Shown: positions 14,501 to 25,641 of the stretch, piece after piece
How the letters are laid out: each line of letters opens with the position of its first letter
Numbering within the stretch: the stretch's first letter is position 1
DNA from: Phragmites australis
Lineage: Eukaryota; Streptophyta; Magnoliopsida; Poales; Poaceae
Length of the DNA stretch: 64,000 bases
Direction of reading: 5' to 3'
Assembly (NCBI RefSeq): GCF_958298935.1
Contig: NC_084927.1
Location: forward strand, 37,266,501 to 37,330,500
The notes under the pieces: model-generated
Told to the model about the DNA's origin: nothing
Seen by the model: the letters and a program-made list of their open reading frames with translations, nothing else
Databases searched by the model: none
Position numbers and translations under genes: made by a program

Positions 14501-14698
14501 AACCAGACAACGTATGGCATATCAGAAGCTTCCATGGATCATCTGTTTGCTCAGGCATCTAAACAATGGCAGCGTGGAGAAAGCTTGCCCCCGGAGTATC
14601 GTCGTTCATGAATAGTGAGGTGGCTTCAGTACCGAGGGTTCAACTGGGCTGTGACGAATTCCATTGTCAGGAAGCTGGAGGGACAGCACCCTCCCTGA
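11514..14698 (+). pseudogene. recX: RecX-family regulatory protein, decayed
   Basis: RecX proteins bind and restrain RecA; plant members are predicted to act in organelles. Exons after the first are clear: 11884-12045, 12461-12553, 13043-13130 and 14420-14698, all in one phase with GT-AG introns. They carry EKIFTNEFAQLSFEEE, AFTVSELRKKLHSKKYPVDK, GLLNDGFYAD, SRWLSSTWGPRRIKQ, ALRQKGVPETEVDQ and IVRWLQYRGFNW, the three-helix RecX repeats. Three in-frame stops break it: TAG at 11927-11929, TGA at 13083-13085 and TGA at 14609-14611; homology continues past each to a natural stop at 14696-14698. The first exon (from ATG 11514 to a donor at about 11785) is proline-rich, and its ATG is not in the frame that joins exon 2, a further sign of decay. 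A LINE sits in the last intron. The family call is firm; the loss of function is inferred from the stops. Confidence 0.85.
13166..14155 (+). mobile_element. 5'-truncated LINE (non-LTR retrotransposon)
   Basis: The insert lies in the last RecX intron and is flanked by a perfect 10-bp target duplication, TGTCCCTTCA, at 13156-13165 and 14156-14165. It encodes, with stops and frameshifts, the end of a LINE reverse transcriptase: [58 protein letters not shown] and WEESVKRDLKEWN. It ends with CTTGCTTGGGACAAAGGCTA followed by a short TTG repeat tail in place of poly(A). It is dead and truncated to the C-terminal part of ORF2. Confidence 0.85.
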
Positions 14699-15693
14699 GC
14701 CTTCTCTTTTGCATGTTAGTGGCAAGTTTAGTTGGCCATGTAGTAGCCTCTGCCTGCTTTATGTGGTTTGTTTTGAACATGGCCTTTCAACAAATGGACA
14801 AGCTGATTCCTTGAAATGCTTTGACACACGAATTAGAGATCATACAATTTGATCTCTCACGAAATGAACAGCATCAACTGCTTCTCAAAGTTACAAATGC
14901 ATATTAAACAAGGAAATATAGCATCATTGATCAGCAGAACACAGGGAGGATGAACAATGCACCAGTTCAGTGTTCCGCTTGCCAAAACAATGGCTCGCCA
15001 GATCGGCAGAACACGGCATAACTCACGTGTGGAAGAATCTTTGAAGCGAGTCCAAGCATCTGTCTGAATTTTTCATGAAAAGTGAGAAATTTATCAGCCG
15101 TACACATGTGAACATACAGTTGCAGGTTCCAGGACAAAGTGGAGCTGAAAACAAGTAGACTGAAGGTGAAATGTACATAACTCGATTCATTATTCCATCA
15201 TACACCAACTTGGAACAATGGCAGGCAAGCAATGGTTGGCCGTGCCTACGGTAATTGCAATAAAATTTGAAATGCGAAACACAAGTCGAACAAAACCATA
15301 GTTACATAGTGAACGCAAATAAGGCTCCAATGGCCTCAAGGATCGCGCCATCTCTAAGATTATCTCTAATCATATTTCCTTTATTTCGTTTCTTTCTTGA
15401 TTCCTTTCTTCGTTTCTATTCTTTCTATTTTTTTTTTCTCAGCTCTAACAGCTTTTTTTCGAAAGAATTCGTGAAATGAAAGGAGAAAGAAACTTGTCTT
15501 GAAGGGAATAAACTTGGAATTTTTTTGTGACGGGAAACATGAAGTGAAAATGTTAAAGTGCTGAAGGGAACGAAAATCTTTTCATAAAGAAATTTTGAAC
15601 TCTGATAGGAATCGGTTGGAGATGGTGGACGCCTTGTTTATTACCAATATTTCTTTGTCGGATCATTGCGAGGGATCCACTTGGATCACCTCC
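14699..15693. other. Intergenic stretch, nothing recognised
   Basis: No coding pattern or repeat with definable ends is seen. There is a pyrimidine-rich tract (mostly T and C) at about 15365-15440. Confidence 0.4.
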
Positions 15694-15906
15694 TCACGCG
15701 TCCGCGGCGCTGGGTGCGTCGGATGGGCTGGAGGCGCTTGGCGCGTCCGCTGGAGCATCGGCCGCGGACGCTGCCGGGCTGGGCCCGTCCGCGCTCGACG
15801 ACACGGAGACGCCCGAGGTGCTGACCGATGCGGTGACGGACTTGGCCTCGGCGAACGGAGCCACCGCCACGGCGGCGAGGAGGATCACGACGAGGGCACG
15901 GGCCAT
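15694..15906 (-). CDS. Small secreted Ala/Ser/Pro-rich peptide (AGP-like)
   Basis: A 70-residue intronless frame starts at 15906. Residues 1-21 (MARALVVILLAAVAVAPFAEA) form a textbook signal peptide with a likely cut after AEA. The rest is rich in Ala, Ser, Asp and Pro with AP, SP and DAPS repeats, the kind of sequence that is hydroxylated and glycosylated in arabinogalactan peptides. Unlike classical AG peptides, it has no hydrophobic C-terminal tail for a GPI anchor; it simply ends DAPSAADA. A TATA-like box lies about 290 bp upstream (16194-16202). Other frames here are open only because the DNA is GC-rich. The signal peptide is the main evidence; the cell-wall role is inferred from composition. 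Confidence 0.6.
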   Translation of the reverse strand: MARALVVILLAAVAVAPFAEAKSVTASVSTSGVSVSSSADGPSPAASAADAPADAPSASSPSDAPSAADA

Positions 15907-17018
15907 GGCGGTGAGTTGGCGGTCTTTGGTTCTTGCGAGCTAGAAGCAAGCGTTGCGGTGTTGGCGATTGTGTTTGCGTGCTTGGTGCGATGGCTGGTAC
16001 GGCGCGAGGTGGTGGGCTTTGAATATGAAAATTCCATTAGGTACGTAGAAACGTGATTTTGTTTATTTGTGTTAAGATTTATATTAAAATATAGTGAAAA
16101 AAACTATAAAACATACGAGAAAATTAACAAATAAATATGTATCAGATAAAAGAGATGCGTGAGTAAGATCATACGGGTTGCATTTCCCGTGGGCTTTTAT
16201 ACGTGAGATGGTGGCTAATTTTGGGTGCCGCGCGTTGGAGCTTCATGCGATGCGTTGGCGTGTTTTGGGCTATGGCATGTCGTGGTGCTTGCCCGATGAG
16301 AGCCTGGCCGTTCTTAGCATCGGCCGGTGGGCGCGACATGTGGCGAGTCCGGCGAGTCTCTCTGCTTCCGTTAGATGCGGTCCGGCTCCGGCCAGGCGCC
16401 ATGCATTTCCTTTCTCTGGTAGATTAGCTAGTGCGGACAGGAGGATACGTGGCGTCAACTCGTCGGGACACGACAGATCAGGAGAGCAAATGGTTTTGCA
16501 AAGAATGGAAATGAGGATGGCTGATGCTATTGGTCTTGCCTCTGCAGAAGGCCATTTGACGATGCATCTTCTGTGAGACTGACACCGGATCAATGAACAA
16601 TCCGAGTTCGAGTGCTATATCACGCACACCACATCACTTAGCTCATTGGCTGAAGTATTTTTAGCCCCAAATATGCATGCCATGGCATTGCACACCAATG
16701 TGCCACATACCCAGTTCACAAGGCATTGCAGTCCCAGTGAGTTCAGACGACGATGTAGCACCACCAGTAACAAAATGCTTTGAAGCTCATACCAGCGTTG
16801 CAAAACATACATGAGCTACTGGCTCTGCTCAGCTAAACTGACTAGGAGAAATTACTGTGGCAACTTATCGCTTCACTGAAACCCAACAGCTTATCCAACA
16901 GAGCAGAACAAATGGTAAAAGGTAATCACAAAATAGTACGTTTACAGTGCTACATTATAACTGTATCAGCGAGGTGGCACCGGGACGATGCTTGATGCTC
17001 CAGTTCATTTTGGATTGC
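15907..17018. other. Spacer between the small secreted peptide and PCO
   Basis: Apart from the TATA-like box at 16194-16202, nothing is recognised. A GC-rich stretch at 16200-16420 is open in several frames but shows no family motif and may be promoter DNA. Confidence 0.4.
16194..16202 (-). promoter_or_regulatory. TATA-like box upstream of the secreted peptide gene
   Basis: The minus strand reads CGTATAAAAGCCC across this site. The distance to the start codon (about 290 bp) is long but acceptable, and no nearer good TATA box is seen. Confidence 0.35.
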
Positions 17019-20000
17019 TCATGACTGATGTTCCTGGAAAGGACAAACATTGCTTCCATTATCAATTTTATTCAAGTACCTTCTTTGGCAAATCGATATG
17101 GTGAATAACAACGGCGACATGTAAAATCAGGCAATACCTGTACAGTTGGACCGGTATACATGCCAGGGCGCATGTAAATATTCACTGGAGTGTTTATGGC
17201 CTCAATCCATGCATAATTTTCCGGGCTACCAACTACCTTTGTGTGTCCAGCTGCTGCTGTTGGAACATCAAGTGACCATGAGAAAATCAAACATGCTGCA
17301 GACAAAACACTACTGCAGCTAACAACAATTCCAGGGTGCCCAGAGCACTAATACAGCATCTCCACGAGGAGTCTTTTCATAAATTGGGGATAAACAGAGA
17401 AAACAAAATAGAACATTTATCTAAAGTGCCTAAAACACAGTGGAAATAATTTCTATGTACCTTACATTGCTATTAAAGGCAATAGGATACATCCTGACCT
17501 GTCAACAACCTGAGGAGACAGATCAAAATGAACTACCCAGTGTGGCACGTATGCCATGCTTGGCATGAGGGCAGACCTCTCATCACCGGCATTCCTGCGT
17601 TGCATCGGTGGGCAATAGGTGGTCCTGCAGATCTATCTCCCTCCCAAGCTTTCATATGGAATGAGGATCGCTTCTGAAAATGGTAGGCTGCTGAATTTTT
17701 TAAAAGGGCTCCTACAGAATGCGAGATCTATGTTTCACCGAGTTACGTTGCACGGTAGCGCACAGGACTTTAGAAATCCTCCGGAATCAATTACTATTCC
17801 ACTAATTAATTGGTTTACATAAGCCACCGTGCTGGTGTTTGCTGCCTCCAGTCTCTGATCTGAAGTGAATTCTACTATTAGATGCTTTTGTCCTGCTGTA
17901 TGTATTACTTGTATAAATCAGAAACATGCCTCACTCCTAGCAAACCAACAATAATCTTACACCTACATCGATACTCTCATGGGCATGAACATGGCCAAAT
18001 CAATCAACCAGAAATCATATTCAATTAATTCATAAAAATCAACTGGAAATAAGGAGAACAAATAGTTCGTTGTCCTACTGAATCATGGTTCCTACCTCAT
18101 AAAACAGGTGTGGAAATTGCTACTTCCAGGACCAATATATCCGTATAAATATACAAATATCTAAGATGGTTGATATGTTGCTTCCACCAAATAAATAGAC
18201 CGAGTGTCATGTGCTCTAGCATTATGCCAGGTGCCGATGGAAACAGCAGCAGCCACCACCAACCAAACCCTAGGGGGTGGCAGCAATCTTTCTTTGCCCA
18301 TTAAATTAGCTAAATTAGAGATAGAAAGTTCAGAGAATAGTTCCTTAAATAGATTTGGATTCTATCTATTAGTTCAAGATTTTTAGGGGGGGGGGGGGGC
18401 TCTCTCTTTATATGTACACCGCAACCATAGCCGCACACCACCACCCCGAACCGGCAGGTCAACGCCAAGACCCTGGTCCTCGGTCTGCTGTCCACAACTC
18501 CTACATCCTACACTCCAATCCAGCTCAAACTCGTAGCAATGAACTTTTCATAACAACAAACATATAATGTGATGGCAGTGAGGGTTTTCACTTACAGAGG
18601 CTAGAAAATGGATAGTCGTGAAAATATGTGCAAATCCGACCAGCATCTTCGGAATATGGTGGAGCAAGGATGTCAAGAACAGCACAAGAAGATACTGAAG
18701 TGAAGCAGTGTAGATTCCCACCACTTCGGGGATACAAAATGGAGGTTGGACATGGAGCAGTCTGAACATCATCCGTATGTAACTTGGCCAGTCTTGCTGT
18801 ATATCAGGAGCAAAAATAGTCTTTCAGTAACCAAAGTTCTATTTGTATATAAGATCACAATCTGAAAAAAAATCAGGAAGGTTTAAGGCATGGGAATAAC
18901 CAATCTAAAATGATTTCTCAGTAACACAAGTAAATAATACAGTTGACTGAATGCAAAGGAAATGTTTTATTCTCATAAATAAGGTCAGAATTATGCACTA
19001 AAAATATTAATAACTTGCAATGAATATACGGAAAAGATATTCTGAAACAAAGCAGGATAATAACCTGGCTGGCTACTTGCTAGAACAGTAGGCTCTACCC
19101 AATCATATGATTTCACGTGCATGGAACCATAAAGGATTTTGCTCAATACAGTCATTCCCGGATGATCATGAAGAGGAATGACTGCTGAAGTTGGTAAGCA
19201 GAATATTCCAATCTGCAAAATATATAGAAAGCAAAGAAGATGTGTTAAATAACCACTACAAGCTATAAGTAGCATTTACATTGTAGTTCTCGTATAAGAG
19301 AACTGCAGTCAAGTAAAACTAAACATGCATGGAAAGCTTGCTAGGGAATTTGTCAAAGCTGAACCATGGATTCACAATGGTGAGCATTGGTATCAAACTA
19401 TCACTCTTGAAGCTCAGGGGATAATCCAAATGTAAATGTACTTTGGCTATAAGAAAGGAAATGGGGAGAAAAAAAAAACTTTGTAATTGCACAGTTAACC
19501 AGCAGACAACAGTCCATCAGAACAAGCTATGCATAAACAATATCCTTCGGAAACCAGCATCAACGAGTGTGCCTATAGGAATCAGTTGGGATTGTGCAAT
19601 AAATTAGATAATATAAAGTTTACGGCTTTCCAATAGCAGTGGTTGCGATTAGCACAGTTCTGGTCACAAAATAGTCCAACTAAGATTAAGATGTGAACTC
19701 ACAGAAAAAGCATCGCACTCGTAGATATGTAGATACGTGATAGGCTGCGCCCATCGAGCCACCCTTGCTGAACCATTCAGGAAGTTGGACTCAAAGAATC
19801 CATGCCCCCTGTCGTCCTCAAGATTATCATCTCTGAGTCCAACATCCGCGGGAGTGATTGTATCTGAATATCAGGCACTCCATCATATACCAAAGTAGGT
19901 GGCAAGTGCTAGTTCGTTCTTATAGCAGGAGCATGAGAAAGATCAGAAATTGCGCGAGAATAAGCTCAACTGCTGGCCATTAGCGAATTTTGCAACACGC

Positions 20001-20210
20001 CAACACCACAAATAGGTAGGGGAACAGGTCGAAATTGGTAGAGGAGAGGAGAAGGTTACCCATGAGAGAGGAGATGCTGCGGATGGCGTGGGCGGGCGGG
20101 GGAGAGGACGAGGCGGCGGCGTCGGTGGGGAAGGGGAAGGTGCGCTTGCAGAGCTCGTAGAGGGCCTGCACCCGCGACGACGGCGGCCGCGGGGGCACCC
20201 CCCACGCCAT
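17019..20210 (-). CDS. PCO: Plant cysteine oxidase (cysteamine dioxygenase-like)
   Basis: PCOs are cytosolic/nuclear iron thiol dioxygenases that oxidise the N-terminal Cys of ERF-VII factors, sending them to the N-degron pathway when oxygen is present. Six minus-strand exons join in phase: 20060-20210, 19703-19863, 19065-19212, 18596-18796, 17138-17295 and 17019-17033, giving 277 residues. Family sequence is clear: [83 protein letters not shown] and the C-terminal NYAWIE...YTGPTVQ. The three iron ligands should be the two His of LHDHP and the His of NLHCF; all are present. The fifth exon begins with a short stretch ([16 protein letters not shown]) that I cannot match to the family. The last exon encodes only EHQS and the stop. 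The poly-G run at 18386-18398 lies in intron 4. No break is seen. Confidence 0.93.
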
Positions 20211-20430
20211 TGGGACGTGTTCGGGAGGGTCCTCTTCCCCCGCGCGGATAGCGCGTAGATGTATGGGCAGAGGCGGCGCGGCGAGCCCGACAGGACGGCG
20301 AGGGAAGGGGCTAGGTGTTGTCAGAGAAGCGATAACAATTGTTGGGTTCGGGTATTTTCAGCGGGCGTATTCCTATTCAGGACGGAGATCACAACGCAGC
20401 GTAATCAAATGCGGTCAAAATTGAGTCATT
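20211..20430. other. PCO promoter region
   Basis: This is the upstream flank of the PCO start codon; no clear TATA box or gene is visible. Confidence 0.3.
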
Positions 20431-20687
20431 GGATTTCATAAAGAAATAGGTGCAAAATATATTGCTTTGTGTAAGTAAAACTTTAAATTTTCTACGAGAC
20501 TACGATAGACATATTGGATTTCATAAAGAATTGGGTGAAAAATATATTGCTTTGTGTAAGTAAAACCTTAAATTTCCTAGGAGACTACGATAGACATATT
20601 GGATTTTATAAAGAATTGGATGCAAAACATATTGCTTTGTGTAAGTAAAACCTTAAATTTCCTACTAACCTACGATAGACATATTAG
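20431..20687. repeat. 85-bp tandem repeat, three copies
   Basis: A unit starting GGATTT(C/T)ATAAAGAA and containing TATTGCTTTGTGTAAGTAAA and CTACGATAGACATATT begins at 20431, 20516 and 20601, an exact 85-bp period. Copies differ at a handful of positions. It is AT-rich and non-coding. Confidence 0.9.
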
Positions 20688-23600
20688 TTTTCTTGTAAAT
20701 TAACCTTCGGCCTAATATGGGTTGTTAAAACCGTGTTCATTTGGATATTTCTTGATAAAAGAACTTCTTAAATGCAGTTCCCAATAGTTTTTTTTTCAAA
20801 CTTATATGTAGTATTTTTTTAAACTTACATTTAGTTTTGCGAAAATTACTCATGCATATATTGGTTGATACCTACTTTTTCAAACTTTAAATTTCACACA
20901 CAATATTTTTGTGATGTTGCTATAATTTTTTTTTCATTTATCCCTTTTATAGTCGTATCCAATAAACTGGTTTACGGTAATACTCCTTGTATTAGGTCTG
21001 ATATAGGGGAAAATTTAAACGCTTGCCCTTGAGTGCAGGGCCACCTCAAGTGAAGGAAAACATCCACGAGTTTGCATATGTCAACGTGAAATATTACATG
21101 CACTCACCCGCCTGCTACTGCTCGTGGTCTCGCTCACGGCTCACACAATTAGCGCACTCGTTCGCTCGTGGTTCGCTCGCCATGCGTCTATATTTCCATA
21201 GCCTTCTCTTCTTCCTATTCCTCCACAAAAATATTTTCCCATCCCTGCTTCTCTCCTATGCGGCTGCACGAAAATCTAGTTTCTAGTTCCTTCTCCAACG
21301 ATGATTTTCTGGCAGCTAAGGGTCCAACATGTCTCATCCATCATGGCGCCAACTCGTCCAAGGGTCGCCTCTTCTCTCTCCCCCCTTCAGTGACTTGCCG
21401 ACTGTTGAAAAAATGATCTCCACCTTTTGTTGTGCGAGATCGATAGGGAATGACCGTCATGACGAATGGGTGGCAAGAGGAGGTGGACAGTGGAGAAAGG
21501 CAATGACCTCCTCCTTTTCATCCTTCCTCCTTCTCCTATTTGTTCATGGTAGCTTGCACCAGATTTTTGTGTGTGGGTGATGGGACACTGACCACTGAGC
21601 CGACCTCCTCCTCGGTTGACTTGATGGTAGGCTTTGTTGCAAACAATCTTTCAGATTGATGTGGAACATGTTCTCGGATGTTGCATAAAGTGCTTTGGTT
21701 CGTTGCAATGTGTAGTTCATTAGTCTCGTTGCATTCAGTTACTCATTGGTTGCACAATAGTTTTATTCTACCGTACTTAGATATGTTTTTGGTGTTGCTC
21801 AGATTTGTTCATCAATAGTATGTTGCAACTGGAGTGGGGACTTGTTGCAACTACATTTGCTAAATGATGCCAACCATAGTTTTAGATGTTGCAGTGTTGT
21901 AGCATTTGAAATTAGTTTCATTTTGATCCTATGATATAGCAGATGAATGGAATTTTGCGGCAATATTTTTCTAATATTGAAGCACTATGATATCAATGCT
22001 ACAGTTATTTTGGTGCTAGTCTCATTGTTCCAACAAATAAAAAAAAATCGCTAGTACTTTGCATTTGTTGCACCAGATCTGATGATTTTTGTTGCAACAA
22101 GAATACTTGTTTGCAAAGAACTATTTATATGTTGCACAAAAGTTGTTTATTTGCTGCAGTGTTTATTCGAGACGGTTGCACTTTATATTAAATTGTTGCA
22201 TCCCCTATTCGCTGATGGGTGCCTCCTGCACATCTGAAGCGTCTGGGTCCTCCCGGTACTTCAATTTTATTATACCAGTCTTCGATGAGTTGTTGGTAGA
22301 ATACAAGTCACACAATATGTGATAACACAGTCATATAACAAAGAAAATAATAAAATAAATCTATCAAACTAATAATACATAAAGGATTCTGCTAAGGCTC
22401 ATATATAACCAGGTCCATATTACCAAAGGGCATAGCATGGGGTATGTCATTCCACAAGCAACTCGAGTGCGGACGTGACTAAGACTTAAGCATCAGCCTC
22501 ACCATCGGTGTCGATGAAGTCTGGATCCTCCTCTAAAATAATAAGCAAGGATGAGTATAAACGTACTCAACAAGTCCTAACCCTTACCATATATCAAGGA
22601 GTATGAATACATGCATACGATATTGATAATGGTAAGGCTTTAAACTTAATTTTGTGAAAATACCAAATTTACACATGCAAAGATTTATTTTCATAAGACG
22701 GATTTTAGGAAAAAACATATCATCGTTTTTTAATGAAGGAGGGTTCAGTTGTGGTGGAAGGTCATCAGGGCTTAAGTTTTAATATTGCTGGACACTATAT
22801 CCACAATAACCCACATCATATTACCAGACCTATTTTTAAAAACAGGAACACCTTGCACGCTCACACTCCAAGGAAACACACAACCCTTGCTAGTTGTGGT
22901 GATCGTGAACACGACTATTTGAATAATTTTGCCTCTACAGAGTGGTACAATTTACCCACAAGCTGAGTTTAGCAACATACCACTGTCGTAGTAGTGTGAC
23001 TCAACAAAACCATTACCCACCATAGCATCATCCCACTAGTCGCCTACTGAAACTAACCAGGGGTTCCTGACTTCCAACTAGGCCTCCAACCAGGTCGACA
23101 AGCCTGCACCTACTTGCATTTGTTCCGTGGTTTCATGTTGCACTCCTATCTCCTGACGACTAGTAGACTAGCTAGTGGGGTTTAGACTAAGCCCTGCCAC
23201 ATACATAGTCAAATGGATGTATTGTAAAGACTATGTAATATGTCACACTAACTCGGTCTTTTACTGAACCAAGGTAAATATCTCCACAATAAGCCTGTCA
23301 CACAGGCAACATTTAGTTCATAAGGCATTCCTGACGGGAACCCTGATTTGCCTTAGCTCTAATAGGTTTTCTTTTGTTATTAGCCATCTGGTAACTCTTC
23401 CCATCCCGATAACCCACACATCACCAAAGCACCACATTTTACACAGTTCGTAAAAACTAATTATGGTAAAGAATGAAATAACAGTGTAATACATAGCCTA
23501 AGCATACGAGTAACAAGGCTTTGTCTTAGCGTAATAAATATTGCCGAGACGGTAATTCCAGGGTTATCAAGGTTATATTCGGACTGATAGCAATCAGGCT

Positions 23601-24450
23601 AGCTAATCTATAATAGGACATAACTAGATCAACACTTCAAATTATGTCGATAAATGATACTCATGCAATTATTTGGTGAAAAAACGGTTGCTACGGGTTG
23701 TAGGGATAAAATTAGGTACAATATGATCAATAAAGGAAAACGGATTGAGATTTGCCTCTACTGAAGTCCTCAAGGGGGTCCTACTTGAAGTCTTGCGCTC
23801 CCAACTCCTTCTTCTCTTCCTCGAATGCTCCGGTATCTAAAACACGTCATACAACAAATAAAATAAATACACACAAAAACATAAATGAACTTCAAAAATC
23901 ATGAAATTGATGAGAAGGGGTAGGGCTTGAATTTAGATGAATATTAGCGAAAGAATAGTTGAAATTAGCACTGGAACAGAGGAGAAATGGGCTTCCAAAA
24001 TTCAAAGTTCTCTTCATAATTGGGCTGCCCGAAGTTGGGAGCGATGACGATCAACAAGGAAAACATGGAGAGGCGGTCTAGGCAGGATTTTTGGGTGCCG
24101 GGAGTGAGCATGGGGTGCAAGAGATGGATCTCCGCGATTTGCTTGGCTAGCAACGCACCATTGGCGGTCGGTGACGGGGACGGAGGCCGGCGACCATGGT
24201 GGCTCGGTGGCATCACGAGAGAGAGGGGTAGGGGGTAGGCAGAGGGGCGAGGGAGGTGAAGGGTAGTTGGGTGAAGCTCGTCGCGTGGCCTAATTGGCTG
24301 ACGATGGTCTCTAGTGATGGATCAACAACGACTGTCATCGGAGGGAAAAACAGCGAGAGGGGGAGAGAGAGAAGGAGGAAGAAGAGCACTGTCTGTGTAT
24401 AGAATAGGGGGAGTCCCCTATTCCGTGGGCCCAAACCGATCAATTTCAGT
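20688..24450. other. Repeat-derived intergenic DNA
   Basis: No gene is recognised. It contains the GTTGCA-rich segment (about 21640-22240), and a stretch at 22530-22640 (AATAATAAGCAAGGATGAGT, ACGTACTCAACAAGTCC) that resembles a widespread grass repeat. Open frames around 21023-21580 and 24020-24550 show no family motifs. Confidence 0.4.
21600..22240. repeat. GTTGCA-rich segment, probable transposon interior
   Basis: The words GTTGCA and TTGCAAC occur over a dozen times in about 600 bp on one strand (for example near 21637, 21703, 21729, 21750, 21823, 21847 and 22092). The density is far above surrounding DNA. Similar GTTGCA words occur at 28205-28260 near another DNA element. No ends or coding capacity were found. 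Confidence 0.4.
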
Positions 24451-25080
24451 TGGCAGAAGATTTTTCCTGGATTGGGGTCCCACCGCGCGACCAGTCTGCG
24501 CTCATGTGACGGTATGTGCCTTCGTGACTAGTATCCTTACCACATAAGGAAATCTTGCGACCAGCCTTCACTGGTCGTAGGGCAGGTACTCATCAAACCA
24601 ATCTATTCTCATTAAATATTTTTCACTCAAGTTTCTTTCCTTCCTTAGGCACTCCACCCAGGCGGATAGGTCTTGATCAGTACATAGGTGCCATGCCCCG
24701 CCCGTAGTGTTAAATGCTACAGGACGGGCTCGCATGCGTGTCAAGACGCTTTGCAGGCGCACGTGCGAGACCGGTGAGGGGACAGGGCAGGTCGGCTAAA
24801 CAGGGTGAGGTGAGCATGGAGATGTCTGACGGATGGGATGAGCTTCTCAATATCATCAGAGTAAAAGGGGTCTACTTGTAAGTTCACCCTTTCTCTTTGG
24901 TATATAAAGAGAGGGAGGAGTCGAGAAATATCATTGTAACTGGTTTCGAAACACTGATAACCAAATACACATGATGTAGTGCTATTATCTTCCTGGAGGC
25001 CTGAACCTAGATAACCCCTATGTTCTTGAGTTTATAGTATACGCACCTCACAAGCGTTGTTCGGGCTCCCGAAATCATTA
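24450..25080 (+). repeat. LTR-like sequence (retrotransposon remnant)
   Basis: A TATA box (GGTATATAAAGAGAGGGAGG, about 24898-24917) is followed about 100 bp later by the words GGAGGCCTGAACCTAGATAACCC and TATGTTCTTGAG, a pattern seen in the R-U5 part of grass Gypsy LTRs. Ends and target duplication were not found, so the extent is approximate. Confidence 0.3.
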
Positions 25081-25641
25081 TCAGGGATTAACCCTTGACA
25101 AGCACCTTTGGCTCGGTTTGGCTTTGGTGGAGTGAGACGGGTGTTCAGGCAGGGCCTTTTATAGGCGGAAGGGGGATAGCCATGGCAACGACCGGCAATC
25201 ATGGCGGATGTTTGGTTGTGGCGTGCGGCTTTGACCATGCGGTTGGGCTGGTGTCAACTTGAACCAGTGGTTGAGGTGTAGGTGAGGTGACATCGTGCAT
25301 GTGTGCAAGCACAAAGTGAGTGAGAGAAATGCGGAAGGGGAGGCAATGTCGTGGTCGTTGGTGACCTACTGTTGCCCGTACGTGGCTTGGTCCGTGTAGG
25401 CATTGTATGATCGTCGCCAGCTCCTATGCGCACAGCGATTAGCCGCGGCGGCTAGCGGAGATAGGGTGGAGGGAGGGGAGACAGGGCGGCGGAGGCGGCA
25501 CGATGATTTATCGTGCATGTAGCGGTTGTCAGGAACCCAGGCGCGCGGAAGCAGGGGTTAAGCGGGTGGTGAGTCAGAGGGGAAAGAGTGGCAGAAAGGA
25601 GAGAGAGGAAAATGTTTTGAAATTTTGTTTGTATTTGTTTA
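25081..25641. other. Intergenic DNA before the solo LTR
   Basis: GC-moderate, no gene or defined repeat recognised. The open frame on the minus strand here has no family features. Confidence 0.35.

Noticed and set aside
16178..16593. Frames of 107-132 codons on both strands
   Set aside because: Mutually antisense, no motifs, located in a GC-rich stretch upstream of the secreted peptide gene.
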